NCBI GenBank assembly: GCA_013140705.1
Contig: JABFSH010000057.1
Location: forward strand, 1 to 46,845
Direction: 5' to 3'
Length of the DNA: 46,845 bases
Origin: Methylococcaceae bacterium
GTDB taxonomy: Bacteria > Pseudomonadota > Gammaproteobacteria > Methylococcales > Methylomonadaceae
Position 1 is the stretch's first letter. Each line of letters opens with the position of its first letter. A program made the translations under genes and the position numbers. Below the pieces are notes generated by a model, which ran no database searches, was not told the DNA's origin, and saw only the letters and a program-made list of their open reading frames with translations. This document shows, one piece after another, positions 8,077 to 16,860 of this stretch.

Positions 8077-8349
8077 ATGATAGTGAATAAACGCACAGAT
8101 CGAATTGATCTCAGAATCCATCCACAAGCAAAAGAAGCACTTCAGGCAGCGGCTTTATTACGGCATAAATCAGTTAGTGAATTCGTCCTCGAAAGTGCTT
8201 TGGGTGCTGCCAATGAGGTACTGGCAGACCGTCGTTATTTTAGCCTTAATGCTGAACAATGGGAGGCTTTTCAGACCGCCCTGAATACTCAACCGCAACC
8301 TTTGCCGAGGCTTGAACGGTTGATGCGTGAGCCTGGTATTTTCGATTGA
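8077..8349 (+). CDS. DUF1778 antitoxin (TacA/AtaR-like)
   Basis: This is a 90-residue ribbon-helix-helix antitoxin. The N-terminal part shows TDRIDLRIHPQAKEALQAAALLRHKSVSEFVLESAL, the DUF1778 pattern. The C-terminal tail (SLNAEQWEAFQTALNTQPQPLPRLERLM) is the usual toxin-binding segment. An AGGAGA ribosome site lies before the ATG. It pairs with the overlapping GNAT toxin gene. The complex normally represses its own promoter. Confidence 0.9.
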   Translation: MIVNKRTDRIDLRIHPQAKEALQAAALLRHKSVSEFVLESALGAANEVLADRRYFSLNAEQWEAFQTALNTQPQPLPRLERLMREPGIFD

Positions 8350-8864
8350 GCAGAGAAATTAATAAACGCTGTTGTATAGAAAAACTCCAGCAAACACATG
8401 AAATCGATGCTTTTGATTGTGGACAGGACAGCTTAAATCAGTATTTAAAGCGATACGCTTTAATGAACCAACGCGCTGACGGAGCGCAAACTTATGTCGG
8501 CATATGTGGGGAAACCATCATCGGCTACTACACGCTTGCCGTGGGTCATGTTGCTTATGAAGATGCATCCGAGCGTCTAATTAAAGGACTTTCCCGAAAT
8601 GCTGTTCCTGTCATGCTTTTAGCTCGTCTTGCCACCCATCTTGATTGGCAAGGGAAAGGTGTCGGAGCTGGCTTACTGCGCGATGCTATGCAACGTACCC
8701 TGCAAGCTGCCGATATTGCTGGTTTAAGGGCTTTTATCGTCCATGCGAAAGACGACAAGGCCAAAGCATTTTACGAACATTTCAATTTCTTGCCTTCTCC
8801 GACCGATCCTTACCACCTCTATCTTTTAGTGAAGGACATCAGAAAAATAATGGGAAATCCTTAA
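8346..8864 (+). CDS. GNAT-family acetyltransferase toxin (TacT/AtaT-like)
   Basis: This is a 172-residue GNAT acetyltransferase. In this toxin class the enzyme acetylates the amino group of aminoacyl-tRNA and blocks translation. The N terminus EKLQQTHEIDAFDCGQDSLNQYLKR is the class signature. The acetyl-CoA loop is seen in LDWQGKGVGAGLL, and KDDKAKAFYEHFNF is the usual C-terminal helix. The start is TTG at 8346, overlapping the antitoxin stop (TTGA), as is common in this pair. Confidence 0.9.
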   Translation: MSREINKRCCIEKLQQTHEIDAFDCGQDSLNQYLKRYALMNQRADGAQTYVGICGETIIGYYTLAVGHVAYEDASERLIKGLSRNAVPVMLLARLATHLDWQGKGVGAGLLRDAMQRTLQAADIAGLRAFIVHAKDDKAKAFYEHFNFLPSPTDPYHLYLLVKDIRKIMGNP

Positions 8865-8866
8865 AA

Positions 8867-9280
8867 ATGGCTAATAAAACCGATCCGCAAAAAATCAGAT
8901 CAATAATTGATGGCAAATCCGCCGAGATCGAAGCAATTGATAACGATATGATTATGGAAACGGTTGGGGTTTCCATGTCCCTTGATAAATTGCGTGAATC
9001 AATAGAAAGGATAGAAACGCACTTAGATGACAGGGAATTTGAAAAAGCTTCACAAGTCGGTTATCGGGAGCTTGCCCATAATTTTGTTTATGTGCAAAGA
9101 ACCTTAGCCGGACTCCAAACAGCCGTTCATCGAAAAGAAGCTTTCATTAGCAGCATTGCTCAAGAAGCTATTGCCGCCTATGAAGATGTTGCACCTTATG
9201 TTGAAAATAAAATGCAATCGGTTGTTAGAAAGTCAGCTGTTCAAGTAGAGAACGAAAAAACAGAGCAACTCTTCCCATAA
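8867..9280 (+). CDS. Hypothetical helical protein
   Basis: This is a 137-residue, almost wholly alpha-helical, charged protein (MANKTDPQKIRS...). The ATG at 8867 directly follows the GNAT toxin stop and is taken as the start, because the longer upstream frame overlaps the toxin gene. It may be the third gene of the toxin-antitoxin transcript. The family is not recognised and no membrane segment is visible. Confidence 0.55.
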   Translation: MANKTDPQKIRSIIDGKSAEIEAIDNDMIMETVGVSMSLDKLRESIERIETHLDDREFEKASQVGYRELAHNFVYVQRTLAGLQTAVHRKEAFISSIAQEAIAAYEDVAPYVENKMQSVVRKSAVQVENEKTEQLFP

Positions 9281-9767
9281 TGTCTTGGCGAATTAATTAA
9301 TAATTCGGCTCTGGGCATTAACTCTGTGGGGTATTTGAGCGGAAATCTAGTTATTTTTCCTATTTTTATAGCGGACTCATGAAATCTCAATAGCAATTCG
9401 ACAAAACCGGCCAAGAAGAGACCGTGCCCAGTCTCCAGTGAGCTACTGGTTAACCCTTGAAAGCTGTCATTAAAAGACTGCCAAACCATAAGTGGATATT
9501 GGAAGAGACTGTGGAGTAGGTGCACCATCCATTTTCCTGATAATATACAAATTCGTATCCAATCTTTTTTACATCAGGTGTGGCGTGAGATTTTATTTGT
9601 GTTAAATAGTGATCATCCTTGAAATCATGCTGTCCCCCGTTTATAGAAAATTTTATCGAGCCTAAAATATTGTTCAGGTAAAGAAAATAAGTTTGTGTAT
9701 TCCATTAGCCTATCAACCGATGGGACTATAGGGTACGAATTCATCGTGCATAACTGAGATTGAAAAT
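9281..9767. other. Intergenic stretch without a supported gene
   Basis: This is a 487-bp A/T-rich gap. Short frames occur on both strands but lack ribosome sites and recognisable products. No clear RNA gene, attachment site or terminator is seen. It may be a junction between two imported segments. Confidence 0.5.
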
Positions 9768-10562
9768 ATGGGTTTTATGGATTGGCTCGCGACCAGACGA
9801 GAGAATAATAAGATAAAGGAAAAAGTAAGGCTTTTTCGAAAAATGATCCGGAACCATATCAATGAGTATCTATACAATGGGGATGGTAGATTACTCTCGA
9901 ATCATACCGAAGAATTCAAGCAATACTTAATTGATGAACTTGAACGGATGATTCAGGAAATTAATGCTGCCGATATTCCAATACTTGAGCTTCGAAAACA
10001 GTTGTCATCACTAGCTTTATCATTTGCATCCTATATGGTTCTTGCATTAACTGAAGAAGAAAAAAAAGTAGTGGAGGACTATGCTGATGTCCCATGGATT
10101 AGTGGACAGCTACACTATAACTTACCGGCACTTAGTGGACACTCTGATGAACTCAAAAAAGCTCGCTGGGAAGGCAATATCGCGGACGATGACCTACATG
10201 ATTTTTGCTATGCACAAGGAAGGAAACTCTTATTTTTTGCCAATGGATTGCATTATTTGCGAATGGTTTTTGACGACACGGATGGAAGCAGAGATTGGTT
10301 TAGACCGCTAATAGTCGCTAATATGATTTGGTGGGAAAATTATTACCGCACCTGCCCGGACATGGAAAATATTGGGCTGGACGTCGTATTAGGAATGGCG
10401 TATAGCCAATTTGGTAATTTTGTGTATTCAGGAATTGAAAGCCCATTCTATGAGTTCGTTATGTTTTGGGAGAAAGCTACAAAGGAACTTGGGTTTCCTG
10501 GGCAACCTCATTTTCTTCCGGAAAGATACGACCCCCGACCCGGATACAACTCAAGAGTGTAG
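9768..10562 (+). CDS. Hypothetical protein
   Basis: This is a 264-residue soluble protein, helical and tryptophan/tyrosine rich in its second half (VANMIWWENYYRTCPDMENIGLD). There is no signal peptide, no transmembrane helix and no recognised catalytic motif. The start ATG is preceded by GAGATTGAAAAT, a weak ribosome site. It is isolated between intergenic gaps and I do not recognise the family. Confidence 0.6.
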   Translation: MGFMDWLATRRENNKIKEKVRLFRKMIRNHINEYLYNGDGRLLSNHTEEFKQYLIDELERMIQEINAADIPILELRKQLSSLALSFASYMVLALTEEEKKVVEDYADVPWISGQLHYNLPALSGHSDELKKARWEGNIADDDLHDFCYAQGRKLLFFANGLHYLRMVFDDTDGSRDWFRPLIVANMIWWENYYRTCPDMENIGLDVVLGMAYSQFGNFVYSGIESPFYEFVMFWEKATKELGFPGQPHFLPERYDPRPGYNSRV

Positions 10563-10703
10563 GGGAAAATAGGAGTTAGTCCGTATTACGACACAGTACA
10601 AAAGGCATAGATCCAATTTAGAGAAAGCAATCTTAAAATGTACTGATGTAAACTGAGAGTCGGATAAGAGTAAGATAGCCAAGCCTAGATAATAACTTGT
10701 TAA

Positions 10704-11192
10704 ATGTCATACGAGGGGCGTGTGGAGCCATCTGAGATCGAAAAACACTTAGCTTTCCTTCGAAAGACGTACATCGAATCTCTGCCCAAGCAGCGGCTCA
10801 GTATTGCGAAGCAGCGAATTAAGAATCCGGAGTTCGACCCTAACCGACTTATTTCCTTTGTGTCTGCTGTGGAAGGATTCGCCCGCTCTCTGTGCATGCA
10901 TCAGCGTGCCAGAACTAAGGCCGAGCTTTCTGCGATTTACCCAGAATACTGCAAGCGAAGTGCCAAGTCGCTCATTGTCGAATATCTAACCGAACGGTCG
11001 CTTGGTGAAGCCGCATCACACTTCGGAGAGCGCACATGGCAGCTGTTCGGATATGCGGTCCAATATCGCAACTTGCTAGCGCACGAATGCACATACCTCG
11101 GTAGTGATAAATCGCAGGAGCTCATCGAAGCGTGCCGTGCGGTGCTCCGAACACTTGCCAAAGACGAAGGTATGAATGCTGAGGACATCTAA
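10704..11192 (+). CDS. HEPN-like protein, possible gene cassette
   Basis: This is a 162-residue helical protein. The segment YAVQYRNLLAHECTYLG carries R-N-L-L-A-H, the R-x4-H motif of HEPN domains, which often act as RNases in defence and toxin systems. The gene appears richer in G+C and in CGC/GCG codons than its neighbours. It starts within GTTAAATG and its stop lies in ATCTAACAA, the sequences expected at the edges of an integron cassette (GTTRRRY and RYYYAAC). The HEPN call is moderate and the cassette idea is tentative. Confidence 0.6.
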   Translation: MSYEGRVEPSEIEKHLAFLRKTYIESLPKQRLSIAKQRIKNPEFDPNRLISFVSAVEGFARSLCMHQRARTKAELSAIYPEYCKRSAKSLIVEYLTERSLGEAASHFGERTWQLFGYAVQYRNLLAHECTYLGSDKSQELIEACRAVLRTLAKDEGMNAEDI

Positions 11193-11495
11193 CAAGGGGT
11201 AAATGAACCCCAACAACCAATTCGAGCGGAGGAGAGTTCGATCGTCGTGCCATAAGGTTTGGCTGGTAATTCTAGCTGGTTCGATAGAATCGACTGCCCG
11301 CTTTCCGTAGGTATGCTGCTATTTGGAAAGGTGGGGCGAGTGACTCTTGTGGGTCGGGCCCGGACAATCAAGGGTTGCCGCTGAACGACTGCAATCAAGT
11401 TGAACCAGCCGTTCACTGGAAACTGGCGACGGATTTTAGATTAAAGACGGCCTTTTCATAGCAAACAAACTGGGCTTGCTACACGTCACGCCGCA
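11193..11495. other. Intergenic region after HEPN-like gene
   Basis: About 300 bp with higher G+C than the flanks. It begins with a small hairpin (GGGGT/ACCCC, around 11196-11211) directly after the TAACAA motif. It could contain an attC-like site or a fragment of another imported element. An opposite-strand frame of 75 codons covers it but has no support. Confidence 0.4.
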
Positions 11496-12095
11496 TTAGA
11501 CTCGGATAGAATAATTCTCCGCTGCGTTGCTGACGTGACTATAGAGGTTGCTGAACAGCCGGATGACGATAAAAATCATCGTTTGGGTGGTCTTAATGGC
11601 CGGCACCCGGCTGGTGTTTTCGGACGCATAGTCATCAATCGCTGCATTCATAAAGTTCACCAAGCCTAGTTGCATCGGTTCTTGCAAAGCGCGTTGACAC
11701 AAGCGATCCTGCAATTTTGCGCGGATTCGTTTGTCCATATCCTTTTCCTGGATGAGGGCTTGTAGTTCGACATCCCATAACATGACCTGTTTTTCCAACC
11801 AGTCAATTGCTACCTCCTTTTGCGAGGGCAGGGGGCCAAAGACATTCTGATAAACACACAGCACATCGAAACAGAGATCCATGAACAAAGTGGACATGGC
11901 TAAACTCTCTTCAGCGATAACGGCTGGAAATAGATCGAACAGGGTTTCCGCTAAGGCAGGTTGTTCGAGCTGGAAGTGTTCGATGATTTTTCTGCCGGCA
12001 ACTTCGTCAATGCTTTCGGTGTAGGCCAGGGCTTGGTACAACTCTTGAGCGGCCAGTTCGTGCATGATGTCCTCGCTGGGGATAAGGCTATCCAA
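11496..12095 (-). CDS. Hypothetical protein
   Basis: This is a 199-residue acidic, helical protein (HELAAQELYQALAYTESIDEVAG...). No signal peptide or motif is recognised. It stands alone, divergent from the umuDC region, and function cannot be proposed from the sequence. Confidence 0.6.
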   Translation of the reverse strand: MDSLIPSEDIMHELAAQELYQALAYTESIDEVAGRKIIEHFQLEQPALAETLFDLFPAVIAEESLAMSTLFMDLCFDVLCVYQNVFGPLPSQKEVAIDWLEKQVMLWDVELQALIQEKDMDKRIRAKLQDRLCQRALQEPMQLGLVNFMNAAIDDYASENTSRVPAIKTTQTMIFIVIRLFSNLYSHVSNAAENYSIRV

Positions 12096-12464
12096 TTCAT
12101 GTAAGCCGTTACAGTGAGCGGTTACAAAGGATCACCCATACAAAAGGTATCAATTAAGATGCCGGATCCATTATATCCCGTGCATGTTTCTATTTATAGC
12201 AAGTTAAAAACTTTCAAGTTGCCTGGCAATAACCCGCCAAGCCGGTTAAAACCGAGTTTATTGGCCCTGTTTGTAAAAAGCAATAGCTACACCACGAAAT
12301 TTTCATCACTGTCTCTTCCTCCTGTACAATCTCTGCGCGCCTCCGTGTCAATTCGCAGGGGTTGGAGGCATAACCTTGCGCCCGCCGTGAGCCCGTTCCG
12401 TTGATCGGGTAATGGTTACGTGACCACGCGGTGGATTTGATTGATAGCGAGAATAATAAAAGCA
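12096..12464. other. Intergenic stretch before the riboswitch-like RNA
   Basis: About 370 bp with no supported gene. Frames on either strand are short, basic or proline-rich, and lack ribosome sites. Part of it may be the leader of the structured RNA that follows. Confidence 0.45.
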
Positions 12465-12560
12465 AAAAAAACGAACGCAAACCCTGTCTCAAGACAGGGG
12501 TGGAAAGAAGCTAATAATGGGAACTGACCTACAAAAGACAGCCGGGGGCCGAGTATGACA
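12465..12560 (+). ncRNA. GEMM-I-like (c-di-GMP-type) riboswitch candidate, degenerate
   Basis: The segment has CGCAAACC leading into a perfect 7-bp hairpin (CCCTGTC/GACAGGG, 12482-12499). It continues with GGTGGAAAGAAGC and later GACAGCCGGGGGCCGA. This order resembles the GEMM-I aptamer (GCAAACC, P2 hairpin, GACGCAAAGC, then AGCCGGG..GCCGA), but the GACGCAAAGC core is altered. It is followed by a terminator. The next gene, umuD, starts about 240 bp later, so it may be an orphan. A covariance-model search would decide. Confidence 0.3.
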
Positions 12561-12589
12561 CCGTCATATTCGTCATCTCCGGCTTTTTT
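12540..12589 (+). terminator. Rho-independent terminator
   Basis: AGCCGG (12540-12545) pairs with CCGGCT (12579-12584). An inner stem GAGTATGAC/GTCATATTC is included, and a run of six T follows. It overlaps the 3' end of the riboswitch-like element and could be its expression platform. Confidence 0.65.
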
Positions 12590-12802
12590 ATTGCCTGGCC
12601 ATCGAGGAGGGTAAGGCGACCACCTCAGCCTGGCTGCTAAGGCAGATGATTCTTCATGTTTCTGAGAAAATGACTGGAAAATTGGTCAAACTATCTTTAG
12701 GTTTGATTAGCCTTTAGACATCAACCCCCTTGCCTTAAAATATATAAGAACAAATACAGAACAAAAAAGCTATACTTTAGCTTTCCTTGATTTGTTTGTT
12801 TT

Positions 12803-13237
12803 ATGCTTAATCCGATAACTAAAATTCTGTCTCCATGTTTTAACCCGATTCGGGTGTTAATCCCCTTATTTAATGGCAAAGTGGCGGCTGGATTTCCATC
12901 GCCAGCCGATGATTACGTCGAGAAATCCCTGGATTTGAATGAACTGCTCGTCCAAAAACCTGCGGCGACCTTTTTTGTTCGTGCGCAAGGGGAGTCCATG
13001 CTCGGCGCCGGTATTCATCCCAATGACATTCTGGTCGTGGATCGATCCATCGAACCGGTGCCAGGCAAAATTGTTATTTGCGCGCTGAACGGCGAACTGA
13101 CCGTGAAACGTCTGGAACGCCAGAACGAACAATGGCACCTGAAAGCCGAAAACCCGGCTTATGCCGATATCGTCATCCACGAAGAACTGGACATGGTTAT
13201 CTGGGGCGTGGTCACCAATGTCATTCATGCCGTGTGA
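12803..13237 (+). CDS. umuD: UmuD-like S24 peptidase, Pol V subunit
   Basis: This is a 144-residue homologue of UmuD. RecA-stimulated self-cleavage would occur at Ala29-Gly30 in the AAGFPSPADDYVE segment. The serine-lysine pair is visible as Ser65 (GESM) and Lys102 (ELTVKRL), matching Ser60/Lys97 of E. coli UmuD. Trimmed UmuD joins UmuC to form translesion polymerase V. The stop overlaps the umuC start (TGATG). I did not find a clear E. coli-type LexA box upstream, so SOS control is not shown by the sequence. Mobile elements often carry such error-prone polymerase pairs. Confidence 0.93.
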   Translation: MLNPITKILSPCFNPIRVLIPLFNGKVAAGFPSPADDYVEKSLDLNELLVQKPAATFFVRAQGESMLGAGIHPNDILVVDRSIEPVPGKIVICALNGELTVKRLERQNEQWHLKAENPAYADIVIHEELDMVIWGVVTNVIHAV

Positions 13238-14517
13238 TGCAAGCCCTCATTGCCCTCGTCGACTGTAACAATTTTTACGTTTCCTGCGAGCGCGTGTTCC
13301 GACCTGACTTGATGAGGAAGCCCGTCGCCGTCCTCAGTAATAACGATGGTTGTATCGTTGCCCGCAGCCAGGAAGTGAAAGACTTGGGGGTTAAAATGGG
13401 GGTTCCTGTTTTTCAGATCAAGGAGATTATCAATCGCCATAATATCCAGCTATTATCATCCAATTATACCCTCTATGCCGATATGTCGGCCCGAGTGATG
13501 TCGACCTTGGAAGAATTCGCTCCCAGCCTGGAAATCTATTCGATTGACGAAGCTTTTTTGAATTTGACCGGCGTGTGCCCTAAAGACCCGATAGCTTACG
13601 GACAGCGGATCCGAAAAGCCGTTCAACGGGCAACCGGCATTCCGGTCTGTGTCGGCATGGGGCCGACCAAAACGCTCGCCAAACTGGCGAACTTTGCCGC
13701 CAAGAAAATTAAAAAGACCGGGGGTGTCCTGAATCTATCAGACCCGATGCGCCGGGAAAAGTTGATGCGCCTTGTGCCGGTCGGCGAAGTGTGGGGCATC
13801 GGTTCGCGCACAACCGCCAAGCTGAACCAACTCGGTATCTATACTGTTTGGGATTTGGCAACTCAACCCAGTCAACGCATGCAAGCCCAGTTCAATGTGA
13901 CCGTGGCTAGAACGGTACTGGAACTGAACGGCACCGCTTGTATGGATCTCGAAGAAATAACACCGGACAAACAACAAATCGTCTGTTCTCGCAGTTTCAG
14001 CCGACGCATCACCGAATACCCCGAGCTATCCCAAGCGATGGCTGAATTTTGTAGCCGGGCCGCCGAGAAACTGAGAAAACAACACTCGGTAACGGGCTGC
14101 ATCACCATTTTCATTCGAACCAGTCCGTTTAATCCGAAAGAACCGCAATATCAAAGGGCTGCCAGTATTAAGCTGGCGGCAGCCACCCAGGATACCCGTG
14201 TTATTATTGGCACGGCCAATCGCCTGCTCGAAGCGATATTTAGACAAGGCTATAACTACCAGAAATGCGGCGTTCAACTGAGCCACATTCAGCCTCAATC
14301 CCTCACCCGACAGCGGGATGTGTTCGACTTTTCCGATCACGATTTGCGCATTGAAAACGGGGCATTAATGACGACGATCGATCAAATCAACCGGCGCTTT
14401 CCGAAGGCACTTTCCATAGCAGCCACCGGTTTTGATAAAACCTGGAAGGCCAAGGCCGATCGAGTTTCTCCGTGCTATACCACGAATTGGCGGGAGTTGG
14501 TGTGTGCCCACTGCTAA
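13237..14517 (+). CDS. umuC: UmuC, Y-family DNA polymerase V catalytic subunit
   Basis: This is a 426-residue Y-family polymerase that copies past DNA lesions. Catalytic motifs are present: LVDCNNFYVSCERVF near the N terminus (first metal-binding Asp) and IYSIDEAFLNL (Asp-Glu pair). The little finger and the UmuC-specific C-terminal part follow. The start ATG at 13237 overlaps the umuD stop. The longer upstream frame is rejected because it lies inside umuD. Length matches E. coli UmuC (422). Confidence 0.95.
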   Translation: MQALIALVDCNNFYVSCERVFRPDLMRKPVAVLSNNDGCIVARSQEVKDLGVKMGVPVFQIKEIINRHNIQLLSSNYTLYADMSARVMSTLEEFAPSLEIYSIDEAFLNLTGVCPKDPIAYGQRIRKAVQRATGIPVCVGMGPTKTLAKLANFAAKKIKKTGGVLNLSDPMRREKLMRLVPVGEVWGIGSRTTAKLNQLGIYTVWDLATQPSQRMQAQFNVTVARTVLELNGTACMDLEEITPDKQQIVCSRSFSRRITEYPELSQAMAEFCSRAAEKLRKQHSVTGCITIFIRTSPFNPKEPQYQRAASIKLAAATQDTRVIIGTANRLLEAIFRQGYNYQKCGVQLSHIQPQSLTRQRDVFDFSDHDLRIENGALMTTIDQINRRFPKALSIAATGFDKTWKAKADRVSPCYTTNWRELVCAHC

Positions 14518-14534
14518 CCTTATCCTTAAATCCG

Positions 14535-14584
14535 CGAGCCGGTTAAGTTGAACAGTAAGCCTGCAGTCAGGCTAAACCGGCTCG
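14535..14584. repeat. Nested hairpin after umuC
   Basis: CGAGCCGGTT (14535-14544) pairs perfectly with AACCGGCTCG (14575-14584). Inside it AGCCTG (14558-14563) pairs with CAGGCT (14568-14573). It lies just downstream of umuC and may end its transcript, but no T-run follows. Confidence 0.6.
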
Positions 14585-14588
14585 ATTG

Positions 14589-14625
14589 CGCTAGTTGATC
14601 TAGGTTTTATTTATATCAACTAGCG
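14589..14625. repeat. Perfect 11-bp inverted repeat before resolvase remnant
   Basis: CGCTAGTTGAT (14589-14599) and ATCAACTAGCG (14615-14625) are exact reverse complements. The repeat directly precedes the decayed serine recombinase and could be part of its recombination site or a terminator. Confidence 0.55.
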
Positions 14626-14682
14626 ATATTTTCCAGTTTTCCGCTTTCAGGGTTTGTGATTACAATCAGATGTTGGGCTAGC

Positions 14683-14972
14683 GGGGGCATTGGCTTTGAG
14701 AGTCTGACAGAGAAGATCGAAGCTACCAACGGCAACGGCAAACTGACCTTGCATATTTTTGCAGCCTTGGCTGAATTTGAAAGAACCTTGAATCGGGAAA
14801 GAATCCATTCCGGTCTCACTGCAGGGCAGGAAAGGCGGAAGAAAACCAGCACTGGATGAAAAATAGTTCTAGAAATTAAGCTTTAATGTTAGATCCTAAA
14901 GTCAACATTACTTCGGTTGCGGAGCGCTATAAAGTTTCTCGAACTACACTTTATAAGTATTCAGGCCAATAG
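14683..14972 (+). pseudogene. Serine recombinase (resolvase) remnant
   Basis: The frame from 14683 reads GIGFESLTEKI...GKLTLHIFAALAEFERTLNRER, the end of a resolvase catalytic domain. A shift then gives GRKGGRKPALDEK and stops. A third frame supplies the C-terminal helix-turn-helix (DPKVNITSVAERYKVSRTTLYKY) up to TAG at 14972. The N-terminal catalytic serine region is absent. At least two frame breaks and in-frame stops show that the gene is dead. Confidence 0.8.
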
Positions 14973-15081
14973 ATGATCATAAAAGGTCTTACATTTGCAC
15001 CTGGTTGTATAGATGTTGGATTTGCCACAAGATGGCGCTTTTTACAGCTATATGATAATTACCCCAATTCCGGAGAAAATA

Positions 15082-16806
15082 ATGAGCAACAATAGGATTA
15101 TTCTTGATGGTTGTATTTCACAGTACAAAACTGAAAATCAATTAGAAGCAATTGATAGTGAAATATTTGAACTATTCACACTTGCTCAAATTACAAAAAA
15201 CCAAAATATTACATTTGAAAACATTCAAAACTCAATCGTAGATGGGTCTATGGATGGTGGTATTGATTCTGTGATAGTAATCGTTGGTGACGAAATTGTA
15301 GATACCATTGATGAGTTATCTGATGTTAGTTTTACGAATAAAACTATTTCGAAATTTATTATTTCTCAGTCTAAAAAGGAAGGTTCATTTAAAGAAGCCG
15401 TAATAGATAAACTTATTACTTCCTGCTCGGTTTTATTCGATTTAGAAAAAAATGAATCAGCCTTGCTGGTAAGGTTTAATTCAAGCCTTGTTGAAAAGGT
15501 TTTGATTCTAAGAAAGGCATGGCTTGACACCTCCATAAACGGAGGAGAAATCAAACTAGAATTTAATTATTGCTGTAATGCCTCAGAAGTAACCGTTAAC
15601 GATGCCTTCAATTCAAAGGTAGGTCAGCTGGTAGAAATTACAAATAAAGCATTTTCGGGCGCGGAGATAAATTTTAATAAGTACAGTAGCGAAGAACTGC
15701 TGAAGCTCTATCAAACAAGAAAGCTGTCTCGTCTCTCATTGTCCTTTAAAGAGCAGCCCCTTTCCACGTCATTTAAGGAGGCGGGAATAGGCTATGTTGG
15801 AACTGTTAAGCTTGGAGACTATAAAAAATTCCTTTCCAATACAGATGGTCAAATTAAAGACTATTTATTTGAGTGTAACATTAGGCATTTTCAGGGACTT
15901 GTCGATGTAAACAGAAAAATAATGGGAACAATAGCCAATGATGATTCAAAGGATTTTTGGTGGTTAAACAACGGGATTACTATCATTGCGGAGAATCCAA
16001 ATCAAGTAGGAAAGACTCTCTCAATTGATAATGTTCAAATAGTTAATGGGTTACAGACCTCATATTCCATATTTAATAATCATGATGGAAATGCCAATGA
16101 TGAAAGATCTGTTCTGGTGAAAGTTATCATCAATAATGATAGCGAAACAATCGACAATATAATCGCTTCAACCAACAGTCAAAATCAAGTTTCTGCCGCA
16201 CTTCTAAGAGCAACAGAAGAAACACAACGGAAAATAGAATTATTTTTCTTAAATGAAGGCTTTTATTACGATCGACGGAAAAATTATTACAAGAATATTG
16301 GGAAACCAGCGTCTAAAATATTCAGTATCCAGTTTACTGCGCAAGCTATTGAAACTATAGCATTCAGTAGTCCATATTCTGCACGAGCAAAACCTACCTC
16401 TCTAATCAAGGAAAATTCAACCTATGATAGGATATTCAATCCGGAAAGAAACTTTAAGTCATATCTGAATTGTTGCCTTATTTTAAAAAAAACAAATGAG
16501 TTCTGGGTCAACATTTCAGATGTAGATAAAAAAGCTCAAGCATCAAATTTTAAATTAAATCTTGCTCGTGTTGCAGCGTCTTTTGCTATCGATAAAGCGG
16601 AATATTCATTTGATGATTTAGCACAATTTGACATAGAGAAATTTAACAATTCTGTTTTTTCTACATCCTTAGAATTGCTCCTTGACACATTGAAAATACA
16701 TTCAAGTAAAAATAAAGACGTTAGCCTTATAAATATGGCAAAAAGTAAGCCTTTTTCAGAAAGTATTCATATTGCTCTTCAAGATGCTTTTGCTCAAAAC
16801 AACTAA
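15082..16806 (+). CDS. AIPR-family (abortive infection phage resistance) protein
   Basis: This is a 574-residue protein with AIPR hallmarks: WWLNNGITIIAE, IVNGLQTSYSIF, STNSQNQVSAALLRA and FYYDRRKNYYKN followed by a helical C-terminal part. The family is linked to abortive infection, and its biochemical activity is not established by the sequence here. The start ATG at 15082 has CGGAGAA upstream. The earlier start at 15013 lacks a ribosome site. It is A/T-rich compared with the hsd genes, suggesting separate acquisition. It is the first gene of the defence island. Confidence 0.85.
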   Translation: MSNNRIILDGCISQYKTENQLEAIDSEIFELFTLAQITKNQNITFENIQNSIVDGSMDGGIDSVIVIVGDEIVDTIDELSDVSFTNKTISKFIISQSKKEGSFKEAVIDKLITSCSVLFDLEKNESALLVRFNSSLVEKVLILRKAWLDTSINGGEIKLEFNYCCNASEVTVNDAFNSKVGQLVEITNKAFSGAEINFNKYSSEELLKLYQTRKLSRLSLSFKEQPLSTSFKEAGIGYVGTVKLGDYKKFLSNTDGQIKDYLFECNIRHFQGLVDVNRKIMGTIANDDSKDFWWLNNGITIIAENPNQVGKTLSIDNVQIVNGLQTSYSIFNNHDGNANDERSVLVKVIINNDSETIDNIIASTNSQNQVSAALLRATEETQRKIELFFLNEGFYYDRRKNYYKNIGKPASKIFSIQFTAQAIETIAFSSPYSARAKPTSLIKENSTYDRIFNPERNFKSYLNCCLILKKTNEFWVNISDVDKKAQASNFKLNLARVAASFAIDKAEYSFDDLAQFDIEKFNNSVFSTSLELLLDTLKIHSSKNKDVSLINMAKSKPFSESIHIALQDAFAQNN

Positions 16807-16824
16807 CGTTCCTCCATAAATCAA

Positions 16825-16851
16825 TTGACAATATAGCAACTATGCTATAAA
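16825..16851 (+). promoter_or_regulatory. Promoter/operator candidate for the HigBA-like pair
   Basis: A consensus-like TTGACA (16825-16830) is followed by TATAAA (16846-16851), with a short 15-bp spacing. Between them is the inverted repeat TATAGC-6 nt-GCTATA (16832-16849), a plausible site for the XRE antitoxin. The toxin ATG is at 16861, so the leader is very short or absent. Confidence 0.45.
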
Positions 16852-16860
16852 AATAAAGCT

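Noticed and set aside
9241-9528. 95-codon minus-strand reading frame
   Set aside because: It overlaps the end of the gene at 8867-9280 and has no recognisable product.
12114-12404. Reading frames on both strands upstream of umuD
   Set aside because: Low-complexity, basic products without ribosome sites; the area looks non-coding with structured RNA after it.
12720-12802. LexA (SOS) box expected before umuDC
   Set aside because: No CTGT-N8-ACAG type palindrome could be found in the upstream sequence, so SOS control is not claimed.
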